The position numbers and the translations under genes are program-made. Below the pieces are notes generated by a model that did not search any database, had not been told where the DNA came from, and saw nothing but the letters and a program-made list of their open reading frames with translations. From positions 1 through 64,000 of the forward strand of contig JAHBMJ010003070.1 in the NCBI GenBank assembly GCA_018398765.1: DNA of 64,000 bases, given 5' to 3'. The stretch comes from Chromera velia. Taxonomy: Eukaryota; Sar; Chromeraceae. Numbering within the stretch: position 1 is the first letter of the stretch; every line of letters begins with the position of its first letter. This document shows positions 40,801-48,786 of the stretch, piece by piece.

Positions 40801-43291
40801 AGAGATGGGAAAAAGAAGAGCAAGAAGAAGGACAAAAAAGAGAAGAAAGAGAAGAAGAAGAAAGACAAAGACACGGACAAAGAAGGGAGATCAGAGGTAC
40901 CTTCAGAAACCCCCTTTGGCATGGCAGCTCTTCTAGGTTTTGGCGGAGCGGGGATACCGGAAGACGACGAAAAAGTGAGGGGAGCCTCTGCAGGAAGAGG
41001 CAAGGGAGAGGCGCAGAAACCAGAGGCGTTCCCAGACACAGAGCCAGAATCGGCAGAAGAAGGAAGAGGCAAGCGGAAGAGCCGACACTCCCACGCCGTG
41101 CCGCCGTCCCCCGAGAGAGTGCAAGAGATTGCAGGCTCAGACGCGGGGGGGGGCAGTTCTCATTTGGGTCCTCCAGGGGTTGTGGGGGGAAAGTCTGGCA
41201 AGAAGGGGAAGCGGCGAGGAAGCACAGCGTCGCAGCAGGAGGGTCTCCCGCCTGGAATTGCCTCTGTAGGTGGGGGTGCTGCAGGGAAGGAAAGGGAGGC
41301 AGAAGAGGAAGAGGAATCTCCAACAGCATCTGCAGAGAGGGAGAGGGCAAGAAAGAAAGCAGAAAAGAGAGAAAGCAGGAGACGCGCAGAAGAAGAAAGG
41401 AGCGGGGGAACTTCTCTGCCTCCCGGGGTCACGGTCAGTGTTTTTTTTTTTTCATTGTTCTTTTTGCCACTGCACTCAATGTTTTCATCATCCTCCTCTC
41501 GGCCACTACAGTTGTCTTTCTTCCGTTTCTTCTTGCCCTCCAGTAGTGACCACTCTAGCTGCTTCCCTTTCTTTCCTCTCACAAAGGGGCTTCTGCCTCT
41601 GTGCAACCACGTGTGGTCAATCGTGTATGGTATTTATTGATTGTTTGGCATCCATGCACATATTCTAATGTCTACATGGATGTGCTTGTTGTGATGAGTG
41701 CGTGCAGGTGACGGGATCAGAGACCTCTTCGCGTCCCTCAAATCGGCGGTCGTCGCAACTCCAAGCAGGAGGGGCAGCCGCGGGTGCCTCTCTCCCCCCT
41801 GGGGTGGTGGTGAGTTGATTGGTGCTTTCACGTTTCTGCTTTTTGTAGCTGTTTGTCTTGCTTTCTCTCCTGCTTTATTTTTCTTTTTCTTCCTTGTGTC
41901 ATACTTCTCGTTCTTCTTTTTTGCAGAGAGACTTGCAAGAAAATCCAGGCCGATCGAATGTCACACATCTCAATAGAGGAAGCATCATGCAGGCGCGTAT
42001 GTTCAGTCGCAGGTGTGCGAGTGGCAGAGCTCTTGAATTGCATTCATCGTCAGTTCTACACTTAGTTGACTCGTTACCCTCTATTCATTTGCTTCCTCTC
42101 TCAGGCCAACGACTCCACCTCGTTCGTCTCGCTCTTCTTTACCTTCACTTAGAGACACCTATTATTCGGTTGTTTCCTTTCCTCCCCTTTCCTTTCCTCC
42201 TGCAGGCCAACGGATCCGACTCCTCACGGCAAAGAAAATCTGCTGCCCAGCTCCAGGCGGCGGCTGTGCTGGCTTCTCACAAGAGCAGCAAGAGAGACAA
42301 AGGAAAGGAAAAGCCGGAAGAAGAAGAGGAGGAGGAAGCGAATATCCACATTCGCATGTCACCAACAGCAAAGGAACCGACCCCTCCCCCTGCAGCCCTC
42401 CTCGCAGCTCCGGCCAACGCACGTGGAGGTTCTTCTAACGCCTCCCTGGCAGCTGAGCGTCTCAAGGCCGCACGTGAGAAGAGCAGTGGAGCGGGGGGTT
42501 CGAATCGTCGAGAGCGTGAAGGGATCTTCCAAGACGCCATATCAGAGGCCTCCTCTGTGCCGACCAGCAAGGCTTCCGGCCTCCCTCCCGGACTCGCAGC
42601 AGCGGCTGCGCAGTCGAAAGAGCGTCGCGCCTCTGTGTCACGATCGCGTGATAGAAAGAGAGGCAGCGCATCGGGAGTCTGGACAGAGGCAGAGGACGGT
42701 ACCTTGCCTTCCCTTCACGAGAGACGGCTGGGACAAGACGAGGAGGAAGAGGAAGAGGAGGGGGACCAGAAAGCACAGCAAGCACGTCGAAAGCTGGTTG
42801 AGGCAAAGAAGAGAGCAGGGAGAAGGAATTCAGTCACGAAAGCGGAAGAATCTCCGACAGGACAACAAAACGCAGAAGCGCAAGAACAGGAAGAGAGAAT
42901 GAGTGCAAAAGCAACGCACGCACATTCGAATTTGAACAAACAGACGGATGAGCCCGCAAAGGGGGGTGGTGCAAGAGAGGCAGCTGCCAGGGCTCGTGCA
43001 CGCAGAGCCTCGCAGGATTCTTCCACCCCCTTTCTTGCAGCTCCGGAGCCCCAATCTGCCTCTGCCTCTGCCTCTGGAGGCGCGCCTACAGGGGGCCTCC
43101 CCGCTGGAGTCTCTGCAAGGGGGGAGGGGAGTGCCAGCAGTAGAGGAGGGGGAGGGAGTGATCGAGGTGGCCGGAGTCCTGGAAGGAGAGAAGGCAGGGG
43201 AGGGGGAACTCAGAGACAGGCACCGGCAATTCCAGAAAATCAGCCACAGCTTCCAGAGGGCGAGGAAGCGGAAGATTGGGGGGATGCGTGA
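6021..43291 (+). CDS. Giant modular membrane protein: 22 CCP + EGF + beta repeats + NHL + Ig + Cys-rich stalk + multi-TM + long tail
   Basis: One plus-strand gene in 78 exons, about 4,901 residues by hand splicing. Every junction keeps phase and the coding total is divisible by three, which is the main reason to treat it as one gene. Order: signal peptide (MQSNGALVGLFLLVLVLSLR...), 22 CCP/sushi-like modules (to about residue 1791), EGF (1792-1845), repeated beta modules ending in GTYK-VC-like motifs (1846-2441), NHL-like propeller (2442-2740), putative Ig domain (2741-2838), GCC2/GCC3-type Cys-rich stalk (2839-3064), eight or nine membrane segments (3065-3499), cytoplasmic tail (3500-4901). 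Extracellular modules are mostly joined by phase-1 introns, as is usual for shuffled surface domains. The architecture suggests a receptor or adhesin with a channel- or transporter-like core; ligand and function are unknown. A few short exons and the choice of acceptor at 29808 and 30041 are less certain. An automated annotation might split it into several models. Confidence 0.85.
7305..7557. repeat. GAAA/GGAA tetranucleotide tract
   Basis: An almost unbroken purine tract of GAAA, GGAA and GAAT units in the intron between exons 3 and 4 of the giant gene. It makes long spurious frames on both strands (poly Lys/Glu/Arg on plus, poly Phe/Leu/Ser on minus), none of which is a gene. Confidence 0.95.
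8130..8169. repeat. (AC)n microsatellite
   Basis: About twenty AC units in the intron just before exon 5 of the giant gene, ending roughly 25 bases from the acceptor. Confidence 0.9.
9781..9846. repeat. (CCTT/CATT/CTTT)n tract
   Basis: Tetranucleotide pyrimidine tract in the intron before exon 9. It may serve as part of the polypyrimidine signal. Confidence 0.85.
11941..19048 (+). other. CCP/sushi-like modules 8-15 of the giant protein
   Basis: Exons 14-32: 11941-12142, 12332-12460, 12889-12953, 13219-13305, 13703-13789, 14074-14140, 14333-14409, 14648-14753, 15101-15240, 15499-15586, 16071-16225, 16645-16743, 16881-16917, 17138-17232, 17621-17728, 18006-18161, 18313-18398, 18600-18704, 19009-19048. 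Each module restarts with a motif such as LTCPSVSAPTNG or AVTCSSSLSAPGNG and closes with PSCT or PTCE. Most are cut once or twice internally, often directly before the CNDGY motif. Exon 15 runs across a module boundary with no intron there. N-glycosylation sequons (NGT, NDT) are frequent, as expected for an extracellular array. Confidence 0.8.
17038..17080. repeat. (GA)n microsatellite
   Basis: About twenty GA units in the intron between exons 26 and 27 of the giant gene, next to a G-rich run. Confidence 0.9.
19469..24140 (+). other. CCP/sushi-like modules 16-22 of the giant protein
   Basis: Exons 33-43: 19469-19714, 20021-20146, 20392-20529, 20848-21105, 21480-21707, 22018-22170, 22451-22531, 22863-22971, 23245-23384, 23615-23810, 24064-24140. 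Modules 16, 18 and 19 are each whole in a single exon, which defines the unit cleanly: start near ISCPSTISAPGNG, middle FSCNDGYQL, then TDVCVASG, then PTCE. The last module (exons 42-43) is divergent: it keeps FACNTPGW and LPSCS, but its start is SACAALDYFP without the NG motif. It directly precedes the EGF exon. Confidence 0.8.
24571..24732 (+). other. Calcium-type EGF module (exon 44)
   Basis: One phase-1 exon encoding a single EGF-like module that starts DVDEC, the classic calcium-binding opening. It continues through DCATFATC and SFTCSCNTGLTGNG and ends HCSG. Six cysteines are present in EGF order, with the Gly-Phe/Gly-Leu region between the fifth and sixth. It links the CCP array to the beta-module region and may act as a rigid, calcium-dependent joint; that role is inferred from other EGF-containing receptors. 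Confidence 0.85.
24887..28791 (+). other. Repeated beta modules with GTYK-(V/I)C motif (exons 45-53)
   Basis: Exons: 24887-25214, 25343-25563, 25808-25878, 26248-26338, 26661-26902, 27126-27263, 27425-27610, 28042-28275, 28514-28791. About four or five diverged units of 100-150 residues. Each has a strand-rich start (VTYTLTGSNL, ISITVAGSGL, DVRGASL), a LLIIGAEDTCG-like middle with one conserved Cys, and a closing motif DGTWRLCFC, SGTLKICWC, SGTYKVCWW or SGFYKICYA. I do not recognise a named family. The layout is compatible with an Ig-like or IPT-like beta sandwich. The last unit (exons 52-53) has lost the closing motif and leads into the propeller. Confidence 0.7.
26059..26088. repeat. (GT)n microsatellite
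   Basis: Short GT run in the intron before exon 48. A complementary CA run of similar length lies at about 26385-26412 in the next intron, so the two could pair around exon 48 in the transcript. Confidence 0.85.
29135..30178 (+). other. NHL-like beta-propeller (exons 54-56)
   Basis: Exons 29135-29749, 29808-29949 and 30041-30178. The first has two clear NHL strands: VFVADSGNHRVLCL and LYVADYGNHRLIAL, then a third, weaker copy (VIVGEYASSRLVFL), each preceded by a PxxLA or PRSVAV segment. NHL repeats form propellers that usually bind proteins, RNA or glycans; in a secreted region a protein or glycan ligand is more likely. Exons 55 and 56 are less certain: the acceptors chosen are the ones that keep the frame open, and the residues are only weakly propeller-like. 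Confidence 0.7.
30293..30834 (+). other. Putative Ig (He_PIG-like) domain (exons 57-58)
   Basis: Exons 30293-30529 and 30778-30834. The motif VSPDLPNGISLDSASGVIS followed by GTPTE is typical of the putative Ig family (He_PIG), where a PxGLxLdxxTGxIsGTPt core is followed by YTVTAxNxxG. The second exon supplies exactly that end (NYTVGAHNLVGDST), so the intron sits at the usual point after GTPTE. These domains are common in cell-surface proteins of bacteria and protists and have no catalytic role. Confidence 0.75.
31259..33647 (+). other. GCC2/GCC3-type Cys-rich stalk (exons 59-63)
   Basis: Exons 31259-31350, 31880-31983, 32316-32501, 32947-33071 and 33477-33647. The sequence shows the ephrin-receptor-like pattern: CVACPLGTYR, SCTSCSTGQTTSSTGA, CECVKGYTL, CTPCGSGLYKE, CSCMQNYYL, CEACPTGAVCAGG. 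Repeats of this kind precede the membrane in giant proteins of apicomplexans, ciliates and other protists. The last exon (EGYYRLGENATDMVF, then CYVQRACLAG) leads to PLCDECMPGF at the start of the membrane exon, a pattern also seen in that group. Confidence 0.8.
31744..31872. repeat. Mixed (TA)n / (CA)n / (TG)n tract
   Basis: Alternating TA, CA and TG runs directly before the acceptor of exon 60. The same intron also holds a decoy copy of that acceptor near 31680, where TGCAGAGCTCAGAC resembles the real TGCAGAGCCCAGAC. Confidence 0.85.
33829..36663 (+). other. Multi-pass membrane core (exons 64-70)
   Basis: Exons 33829-34197, 34616-34812, 35038-35182, 35387-35421, 35701-35886, 36118-36370 and 36542-36663. 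Hydrophobic segments include NLLLVLSIIVISFFIVVFYA, LFIFLMPIAWPLTLTALMAL, TIPVYIVTLFLM, VIGWMGLLLWSIGIPVVACS, VLIVIAASFFVG, IRLLFMIIVATVALALQL, LILFAMIFIF and TLLVIIIVILQLSFLGLF, about eight or nine in all. A short coiled-coil-like helix (RVRLEETRQMLERLREL) follows the third segment. The YGFLTNGYDEGFWFWE motif before a membrane segment and TCQPFDNRNGQILNRLED after it recall membrane regions that follow GCC2/GCC3 stalks in other protists. I cannot tell channel from transporter from receptor. Confidence 0.75.
37048..39722 (+). other. Cytoplasmic tail, first half (exons 71-75)
   Basis: Exons 37048-37342, 37636-38113, 38383-38573, 38916-39428 and 39586-39722. The segment is charged, with acidic runs (GEEGKTEKGEEEESD), a four-cysteine cluster between basic residues (RRRICCCCKRNG), and a long basic helix (EEKLRRQQEIRRRREKELRR). 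The end is a clear heptad coiled coil (KRLQSQVESLEEKVDFYENH). The coiled coil could drive oligomerisation, and the Cys cluster could be lipidated next to the membrane; both are inference. Confidence 0.7.
40029..43291 (+). other. Cytoplasmic tail, disordered C-terminal part (exons 76-78)
   Basis: Exons 40029-41433, 41708-41809 and 42206-43291, ending in WGDA and a TGA stop. The first exon starts with another helix (LMREIGRLRHRVWELEGAI). It then becomes low-complexity: a Glu run, a Lys-rich run (KKKSKKKDKKEKKEKKKK), Arg-Arg/Ser phosphosite-like motifs (RRASVLSG, RRASQDSS), and repeated LPPG motifs. A separate gene starting at an ATG near 39964 is unlikely, because the segment before 40029 is intronic and the acceptor continues the upstream phase. 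The next downstream feature starts about 0.85 kb later. Confidence 0.75.
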
Positions 43292-44146
43292 TCGATCATT
43301 GACGAATGAAGGGTCTCTAGCTTTTCGTGGGAAAGGGTCTTGGAGGAAAGGAGAAAGCAAAGCTGCTGATCTGTTCCAGGTGGTACTTTAAGACCTTCAG
43401 ACCAGAAGGTTGAGGAGGAGATTTTGTAGCGTGCATTTGTTGATGGATGCCAGTGGGGAACGAGGAAAGGTAGCCAGAAGGTCGGTCGATCGAATGTTGC
43501 CACAAGAGAACTCGCCGGCCTCAGGCTGATACAAACAGGCGAAGTCGTTGCTGCTGTAAATACCGTCTGCTCGGACTTTGCCCAGCTTAACCAGTGAATG
43601 TTACTGGCTTCTAGACTGGCTTGCAATAAGCAAGATTAAGATTAAGGTTTTGAATATACAATATACATTGATTGAACTTCGATCCACAAAGTGATTGAAA
43701 GCGATTATCCCTTACATGCTAAGGCATTTTTGCACTAAAACGTTTAATTTGTAAGATCCTAGGTAAGATTGGCCTATGTATAGAAAAATTAATGATTAAA
43801 TTGAATTGATCATATATACACTTAGTAACCGTTCTTTCTTAATTAAGAATTTTTTTTTTATACAAACTTGAATGGCCCGTGTGTGTATATGTGTGCAGCC
43901 ATATTTTTTTGAATTTTTGATAGTGAGTAATTAAAGTTCAAGTTTTAAATGTTTTTGCTCCAACAACTCAAACTAGAACTCAAAATCTTCAAATCACTGG
44001 CCCAGAGTTTTTAAGATAACGCTAATCTAGATGCTAATTTAATATGCCGCTACTACTATTGAGCTAAGACTAGTCAAATAGTGTTAAACCTTTGTGTAAA
44101 CATAGTTTTACTTTAAACAATAAATTAAAGAAGTAAAAAAAAAAAA
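43292..44146. other. 3' flank of the giant gene passing into AT-rich DNA
   Basis: The first 300 bases keep the GC content of coding DNA and probably include the 3' untranslated region. From about 43620 the sequence turns strongly AT-rich, with no reading frame and no recognisable gene. Confidence 0.5.
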
Positions 44147-44230
44147 TGGAAATTGGATTTCCAATTAAAATCCAATTAATTTTCCATTTCAAAGCCTAGG
44201 GTTGGACACTAAAGTTTTAAAGTTTTTTTT
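44147..44230 (+). repeat. Left inverted repeat of the AT-rich element
   Basis: Pairs with 47249-47345 in inverse orientation. It combines AATTGGATTTCCAATT-type palindromic words with the CCTAGGGTTGGACACTAAAG block. Confidence 0.55.
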
Positions 44231-44900
44231 TGTTAAAGTTTTTTTTTTGCCCTTTAGACTTTATTTTAAAAAAATATTTTTCAATCATTTTTTGAGTAGA
44301 TCGTTAATTAAGTCAGTCATAAGTTAGACTCATAACTAAACTAATCAACTAGCCTACATAGAAGATGGCACAAGCTTAGTCTCTTTAAGTTGAAATTTAT
44401 GTTCACATTGAAAACAATCATCAGCGAGATCGATCGGATCTAGCATTGGAAGAAAAGTGATCGGATGACATCACGGATCAAAAGTTCGGATGTACTTGCA
44501 CCGGGAAGTAAACACTTGCAATCATTAGAATCAATGGATTTCAAATCAGGTATGCAACGCAGGAATTCCCTTTTATCCAGCGACTTGACACAAGAACGCG
44601 CCTAAGAACGCACATAAAAAAAGTCTATGTATGAAGCTATCAAGAGATCGAATTCAAGAATCATGTTCACAGAGTTTGTGCTCGCGACATTCATCAAACA
44701 CATGGCAAGGAGTCCAGCGATTGAGGAGTACTACATAGATCTTCTGCATACGATAGGCGATCAACACAAATGCACACAACATGAACGAACTCGACTTTGC
44801 CTTGTCTACATTTAAAGGCACGAATGATTGCACAAAAAGAGAAGAAGAAAAAAGAGGACAGATGAAAGGGAAACATAATTTGATATCAATTTCTCTTTCC

Positions 44901-45836
44901 TCACTCATTATCTGACTCTTCGAGCGCGCGGCGGTTCTTGATACGGTGACGCTTCGGGGCTTGCTCAACTACGTTAGAAGAGACGGCTGGAGAGCGCGAG
45001 CGGCGGCTGGCTGTAGAGTGGGAGTTACGAGGTGCCTCTTCCTCCTCCTCGTCGTTGGATAGCTCGCTGCCCCCCTCGTTGTTGGAGCCCCCCCCCTCGT
45101 CGTTGGAGCCCTCCCCGTCCCCAACATCTGAGTCGGAGTCGACCTGCTCTCCTCGGGCATCCATGTCCTCGAGGACTGCACTAATCCACTTTCCCTCCCC
45201 CTCACACTCATCTTGGAGAGCCTTCAGCTCGGCTGCTCCATCGTAGTGCTTACTGACTCGGATCTCCAAATCCTCGTCATCATCAGTGGGAACGACATCG
45301 GAGTCGTTGGAGTCATACTGATTGGAGTCGTTCGAGTCCGATGAATCTCCCTCTCCTTAGAGGGTGAGCCACATCCAGCACTTGTCGGTCTTGAGGGACT
45401 GCTTCAAGAGATCGAGCTTCCATTTCCCGGACTCCATCATCGTATAGGCGTACATGTGCGTGGTGGTCCATGGCACACGGAAACGGATGGCAGCATGGTA
45501 CTTGTGCCTCTCACACTCGGCCTTGGTGGCGAGCTTAAAATGCTTGAACAGCGCCCACAGGTCTTTGATCGTCATTTTTTTCATTCGTTTGTCCCACTTC
45601 ACCTTAGCGTCACTCCTGTCACCCTTCAAAAGGGCGGCCTTCATGGCATTGAAGACGACCTCCCTGATCTGGGCCTCTGTAACCTTCGGCTTCTTTTGTT
45701 TGGAATTCTTTGAGTCGGATGGGTTCGAGCCGGACTCGACCTTGGACTCGTTTGACTTATATTTTATCGTTTCCGTTCTCCAAGGCGCATTGGCGAAGCC
45801 ACCGGCCTCAATACAATGGTGGATGCGCTCCTTCAC
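44901..45836 (-). pseudogene. Degenerate ORF of unknown family inside the AT-rich element
   Basis: Two open stretches in the same frame (45836-45357 and 45356-44901) are separated by a single TAA, and there is no ATG at the start of the open part. The first half is basic, with motifs such as KVKWDKRMKKMTIKDLWALF and WTTTHMYAYTMMESGKWKLD. The second half is Asp/Ser/Asn-rich and ends in a basic segment (PKRHRIKNRRALEESDNE). I do not recognise the family. The acidic-then-basic end would suit a nuclear protein. It runs divergently from the plus-strand frames next to it. Read as a decayed element gene or an untranslated remnant. Confidence 0.4.
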
Positions 45837-45839
45837 CGG

Positions 45840-46983
45840 GGTGGGAAAGCATGAAGAGAAGGGTGACGACGCACCGGGGCAAAAGATTGTAGATCTGCTG
45901 AAGAAAGAAAGAGAGGCGAGTCAGGGTAGAAAAGAAGGTGACGTCACAGAACTTGGTGTATATTCGGAAGATTCTGATGCTAACTCGAACTCTGAAGAAG
46001 ATGTGGAGATAGAGGAGGACGCAGACTTGTCTGAGGCTGACTTTAACGAAGGGGAAAATGAATCAGAAGATGAGAGCGGGACGGAAGGTGCAGTGAATGA
46101 AGGCGACAAGAACAAGTATGGGCGCATATTGATTTTCGACACAAATAGAAAACTTTCAAGGGTAGACGTGGTAGTGAATGAGTTTCAAAGGCAGCTCATA
46201 GATGAGAAAGACGATCCTGCGCTGTAGCAGGCAAAACGACAAAGACAAGAGCGAGTACAGACACAGCTGCTCATTACGCCAGAAGCACCAATGATCACAG
46301 AAAAAACTTTCGTGTGGGTGCGAGTTTTATGAGATGACGTGAGAGAAAAACAGGGAAAAGCAAAGACCAAAGCGAAGGGCAAAGCGAAGGGCAAAGCGAA
46401 GGCCAAAGAACACCCCCCCCCCGCAGCAGCAGCGTTCTCTGAAGACGCTTCTTCGAACCATACAAATCCGACTCACCGTACAGCCGCTATCGTTGCAGCT
46501 GCTGCAATTAGCAAGGCAGCGTCTCCTGATCATGATCGCGGAAAGAAGAGAGGGGGGGAAGCCGAAGGGGCTGATGGCGCTGCGGAACCTAGTGAGAAAC
46601 ATGAAAACGGTACAGTATGCCTCAAACTAGGGCTGGTTGAGGGCATTTTTACATCATCTGGAACCCGGGTTTTCTCTCCTGTGTACCTAGTAGCCAAAAA
46701 CGAGAAATTAACGGTCCGAGTGGTGAGACACATTCGAGACAAAGAGAAGGGTACAGAGGACTTAGAGTTTTTTCAGCACTTTGGGACTACCGAGTGGGTA
46801 GAAGACTTTGAATTGGCAAATATCAAAGATGTTGCGCCAACGTTGGTATACATTGAGAAGAGACCCGGGGGAGTAGTAGTTGCAAGTAGCTGCCACCGTC
46901 TGTTAAGAGAAGTGATTGTTGGAAAAAAAGAAGTGGATTTCTTGGAGAAGGATCCCAGAGGACCAAAGTTACCGGTTGTTTGA
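45840..46983 (+). pseudogene. Divergent degenerate ORF of unknown family inside the AT-rich element
   Basis: One frame is open over most of this span, broken by two in-frame stops (at 46225 and near 46331), again without a good start codon. The first part is strongly acidic (SEEDVEIEEDADLSEADF). Next come a KGKAKGKAKAK run and an Ala-rich linker. The last 120 residues look like a compact domain (VCLKLGLVEGIFTSSGTRVF, then EWVEDFELANIKDVAPTLVY). No family is recognised. Its length, the divergent partner and the flanking inverted repeats make an element-borne gene more likely than a host gene. Confidence 0.4.
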
Positions 46984-47248
46984 ATTTATATTAACGTTGT
47001 TTCAAGGAATTTTTGTGAGAATTGTAATTAATATAGTAATGCATTACATACATCGTTTTCAAATTTAAAAAACTTTTGCATAACTATAGTATATCTAGTA
47101 ATTTATAAAGTATCAACTTTGTCTGCAATAATATAAATGAAACCAACTTCTCTAGCAATGTCTTTTAAATGAGCTTTTGCATGTCTGGTTGCATCTTTAC
47201 TTTTAAAGTTTTAAAGTTAAAGTTTAAAGTTTTGCAAGCAAACTATAT

Positions 47249-47345
47249 TATAAAAAAAACTTTAGTTTCCAACCCTAGTTCAAAACGTATATGATTTCCA
47301 ATTGGAAAATTGGATTTCCAATTGAAAATCCAAATTTCCAATTGC
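47249..47345 (-). repeat. Right inverted repeat of the AT-rich element
   Basis: Inverted partner of 44147-44230; the copies match imperfectly, with small insertions. Confidence 0.55.
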
Positions 47346-47772
47346 ATGTTTTAAAAGTTAAATGTTTATGTAAAGCTAATTGGTGTTCAGATTTGAAATC
47401 TTTGAGTTTTAAAATCTTTATGCACAAAAATGTAGCTTTGTACTATAAGTTTTTGACATAGACAAAAATCTTTCCAAATTGCTCCAAATTGGGAATTTCG
47501 GATTCCAAATTCCCAATTAGGCGTTTCAATTGTCCCAATTACTCCCAAATGCGATAGGGATATCACTGAGGTTTGTCATTTTTTATCGATTTTGAGCTAG
47601 ATTTTTCCTGAAAGTTTGCAGGAGATAAGAATCCTTGTTGAGTCCTATAGCCTAGGTTGAGTCAGAATCACTGCACAAACTCAGGCAAACCCAGGCAAAA
47701 GAAGTATTCGTTTTGAAACCGTCATGTGGCATGTGGTTTATGCCCAATTCGGTACTCTGATCTATTCTAATC
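47346..47772. other. AT-rich spacer
   Basis: No gene seen. It is AT-rich with stacked CCAAATTCCCAATT-like words up to about 47550, then mixed sequence that probably forms the 3' untranslated region of the minus-strand methyltransferase. Confidence 0.5.
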
Positions 47773-48786
47773 TCAGAAGCCCAGGTTGAAACACAGCGCT
47801 GTCCCTTCTGTGATGGTCGCAGGCTCCCGATCCACCGTGTCCCCTCCCTCCTTCTCTCCGCCCTCACGCAGTGCTGGAGCTGTCACACCTGGACACCGTC
47901 TCGCCAGCAGTTGAGATAAGCGCTCTGGATCGAAGGGCCCATAAGGGGCGGATGCGGGGTTGGTGTTCATTGTGGCAACCATCACAGAGGCGGGAATAGG
48001 GACCGACTGACGGCTGACGAATGTGCAGCTGCACTCCGTGCGCCGATCAAATCCCGCAGCCTCGGCAAGATTCCGCATCACGCTCTCCTGGCCAAACTTT
48101 TCAACAGACAAAACCAGGTCCTCGACTCTTTTGACCTTGCCGCTGTCGACGGCTGCGTGCTTCATCATCTCGATGAAGAAGTTATAGTGCCACGTCACAA
48201 TGGTGGCAACACCTGTCGGGGAGAGGATGCGCTTGACTTCCTTCATCGCAGCCACCGGATCATCAGGAAACATGATGCCGAACATGATCACTGCCACGTC
48301 CACAGTGCCGCTTTCTACGAAATCCAGCTGACACATGTCTGCCACCTTTGTGTCAAATACAAGCTGATCCCCGTGTGCGGCCTTCGCCTTTGTTAGGCGT
48401 TCGCCACTCTCCAGCGTTGACAGCATCCCGGCCGAAATGTCTGTCGCAGTGACTGAAAGGAACAACCCTGGGTCTCCTGCAAACAGAGCATCGATTGCGC
48501 AGAGGGCACCAACGCCCGTACCGGCTGCAATGTCCAGAACACGTACAGGGCGCACCCTTGAACCCAAGCCTGCGGGCCGCTTCTGCTGCAGGAAGGCAGC
48601 AACGAGCCCGTCTACCGCGGCTTTGGCGAAGAGGTTGGTGAACTCGGCGAAGAACTTTCCGAACAGCGCCGCATGGGTGGACCACGCCTCCCCCTGAGGC
48701 TCTTCCTTCAATTTGGTTCCCTCAGAAACTCGGCCGGACTCAGACTGAGCGGCAGCCTTGACAGAAGAGGAATTAGACGATGACAT
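47773..48786 (-). CDS. Class I SAM-dependent methyltransferase (UbiE/COQ5-like fold)
   Basis: A single-exon gene of 337 residues with a favourable start context (CCACCATG). Motif I is VLDIAAGTGVGAL (residues 83-95), the S-adenosylmethionine-binding Gly loop. The acidic residue after beta 2 lies in VTATDISAGML (112-122). The beta 4 region is VDVAVIMFGIMFPDDP, followed by MKEVKRILSPTGVATIVTWH (beta 5 and its loop), all in the order of the Methyltransf_11/25 families. The N-terminus (1-40) is Ser-rich and probably unstructured. There is no signal peptide or membrane segment, so it is probably cytosolic. Substrate cannot be read from the sequence; small-molecule methylation is the family norm. 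It is unusual here in lacking introns. It is divergent from the acetyltransferase, 549 bases away. Confidence 0.88.
   Translation of the reverse strand: MSSSNSSSVKAAAQSESGRVSEGTKLKEEPQGEAWSTHAALFGKFFAEFTNLFAKAAVDGLVAAFLQQKRPAGLGSRVRPVRVLDIAAGTGVGALCAIDALFAGDPGLFLSVTATDISAGMLSTLESGERLTKAKAAHGDQLVFDTKVADMCQLDFVESGTVDVAVIMFGIMFPDDPVAAMKEVKRILSPTGVATIVTWHYNFFIEMMKHAAVDSGKVKRVEDLVLSVEKFGQESVMRNLAEAAGFDRRTECSCTFVSRQSVPIPASVMVATMNTNPASAPYGPFDPERLSQLLARRCPGVTAPALREGGEKEGGDTVDREPATITEGTALCFNLGF

Larger units (their letters stand above)
44147..47345. mobile_element. AT-rich element with imperfect inverted ends, family unknown
   Basis: The left end (44147-44230) and right end (about 47249-47345) are inverted copies of each other. 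The left contains CCTAGGGTTGGACACTAAAG and the right ends with its complement CTTTAGTTTCCAACCCTAG. Both also carry stacked GGAAATCCAATT-like words. The inner part is GC-richer and holds two divergent groups of open frames. This is the layout of a DNA transposon, but I recognise no transposase motif and find no clear target-site duplication. Similarity may extend 200-300 bases further out on both sides (AACTCAAA-TCTTCAAATC words), so the true ends are uncertain. It could instead be a non-mobile AT-rich palindrome. Confidence 0.45.

Noticed and set aside
39964-41640. 558-residue ORF as an independent gene
   Set aside because: The first 20 codons are intronic; the acceptor at 40029 completes the split codon from exon 75, and a donor at 41434 ends the exon.
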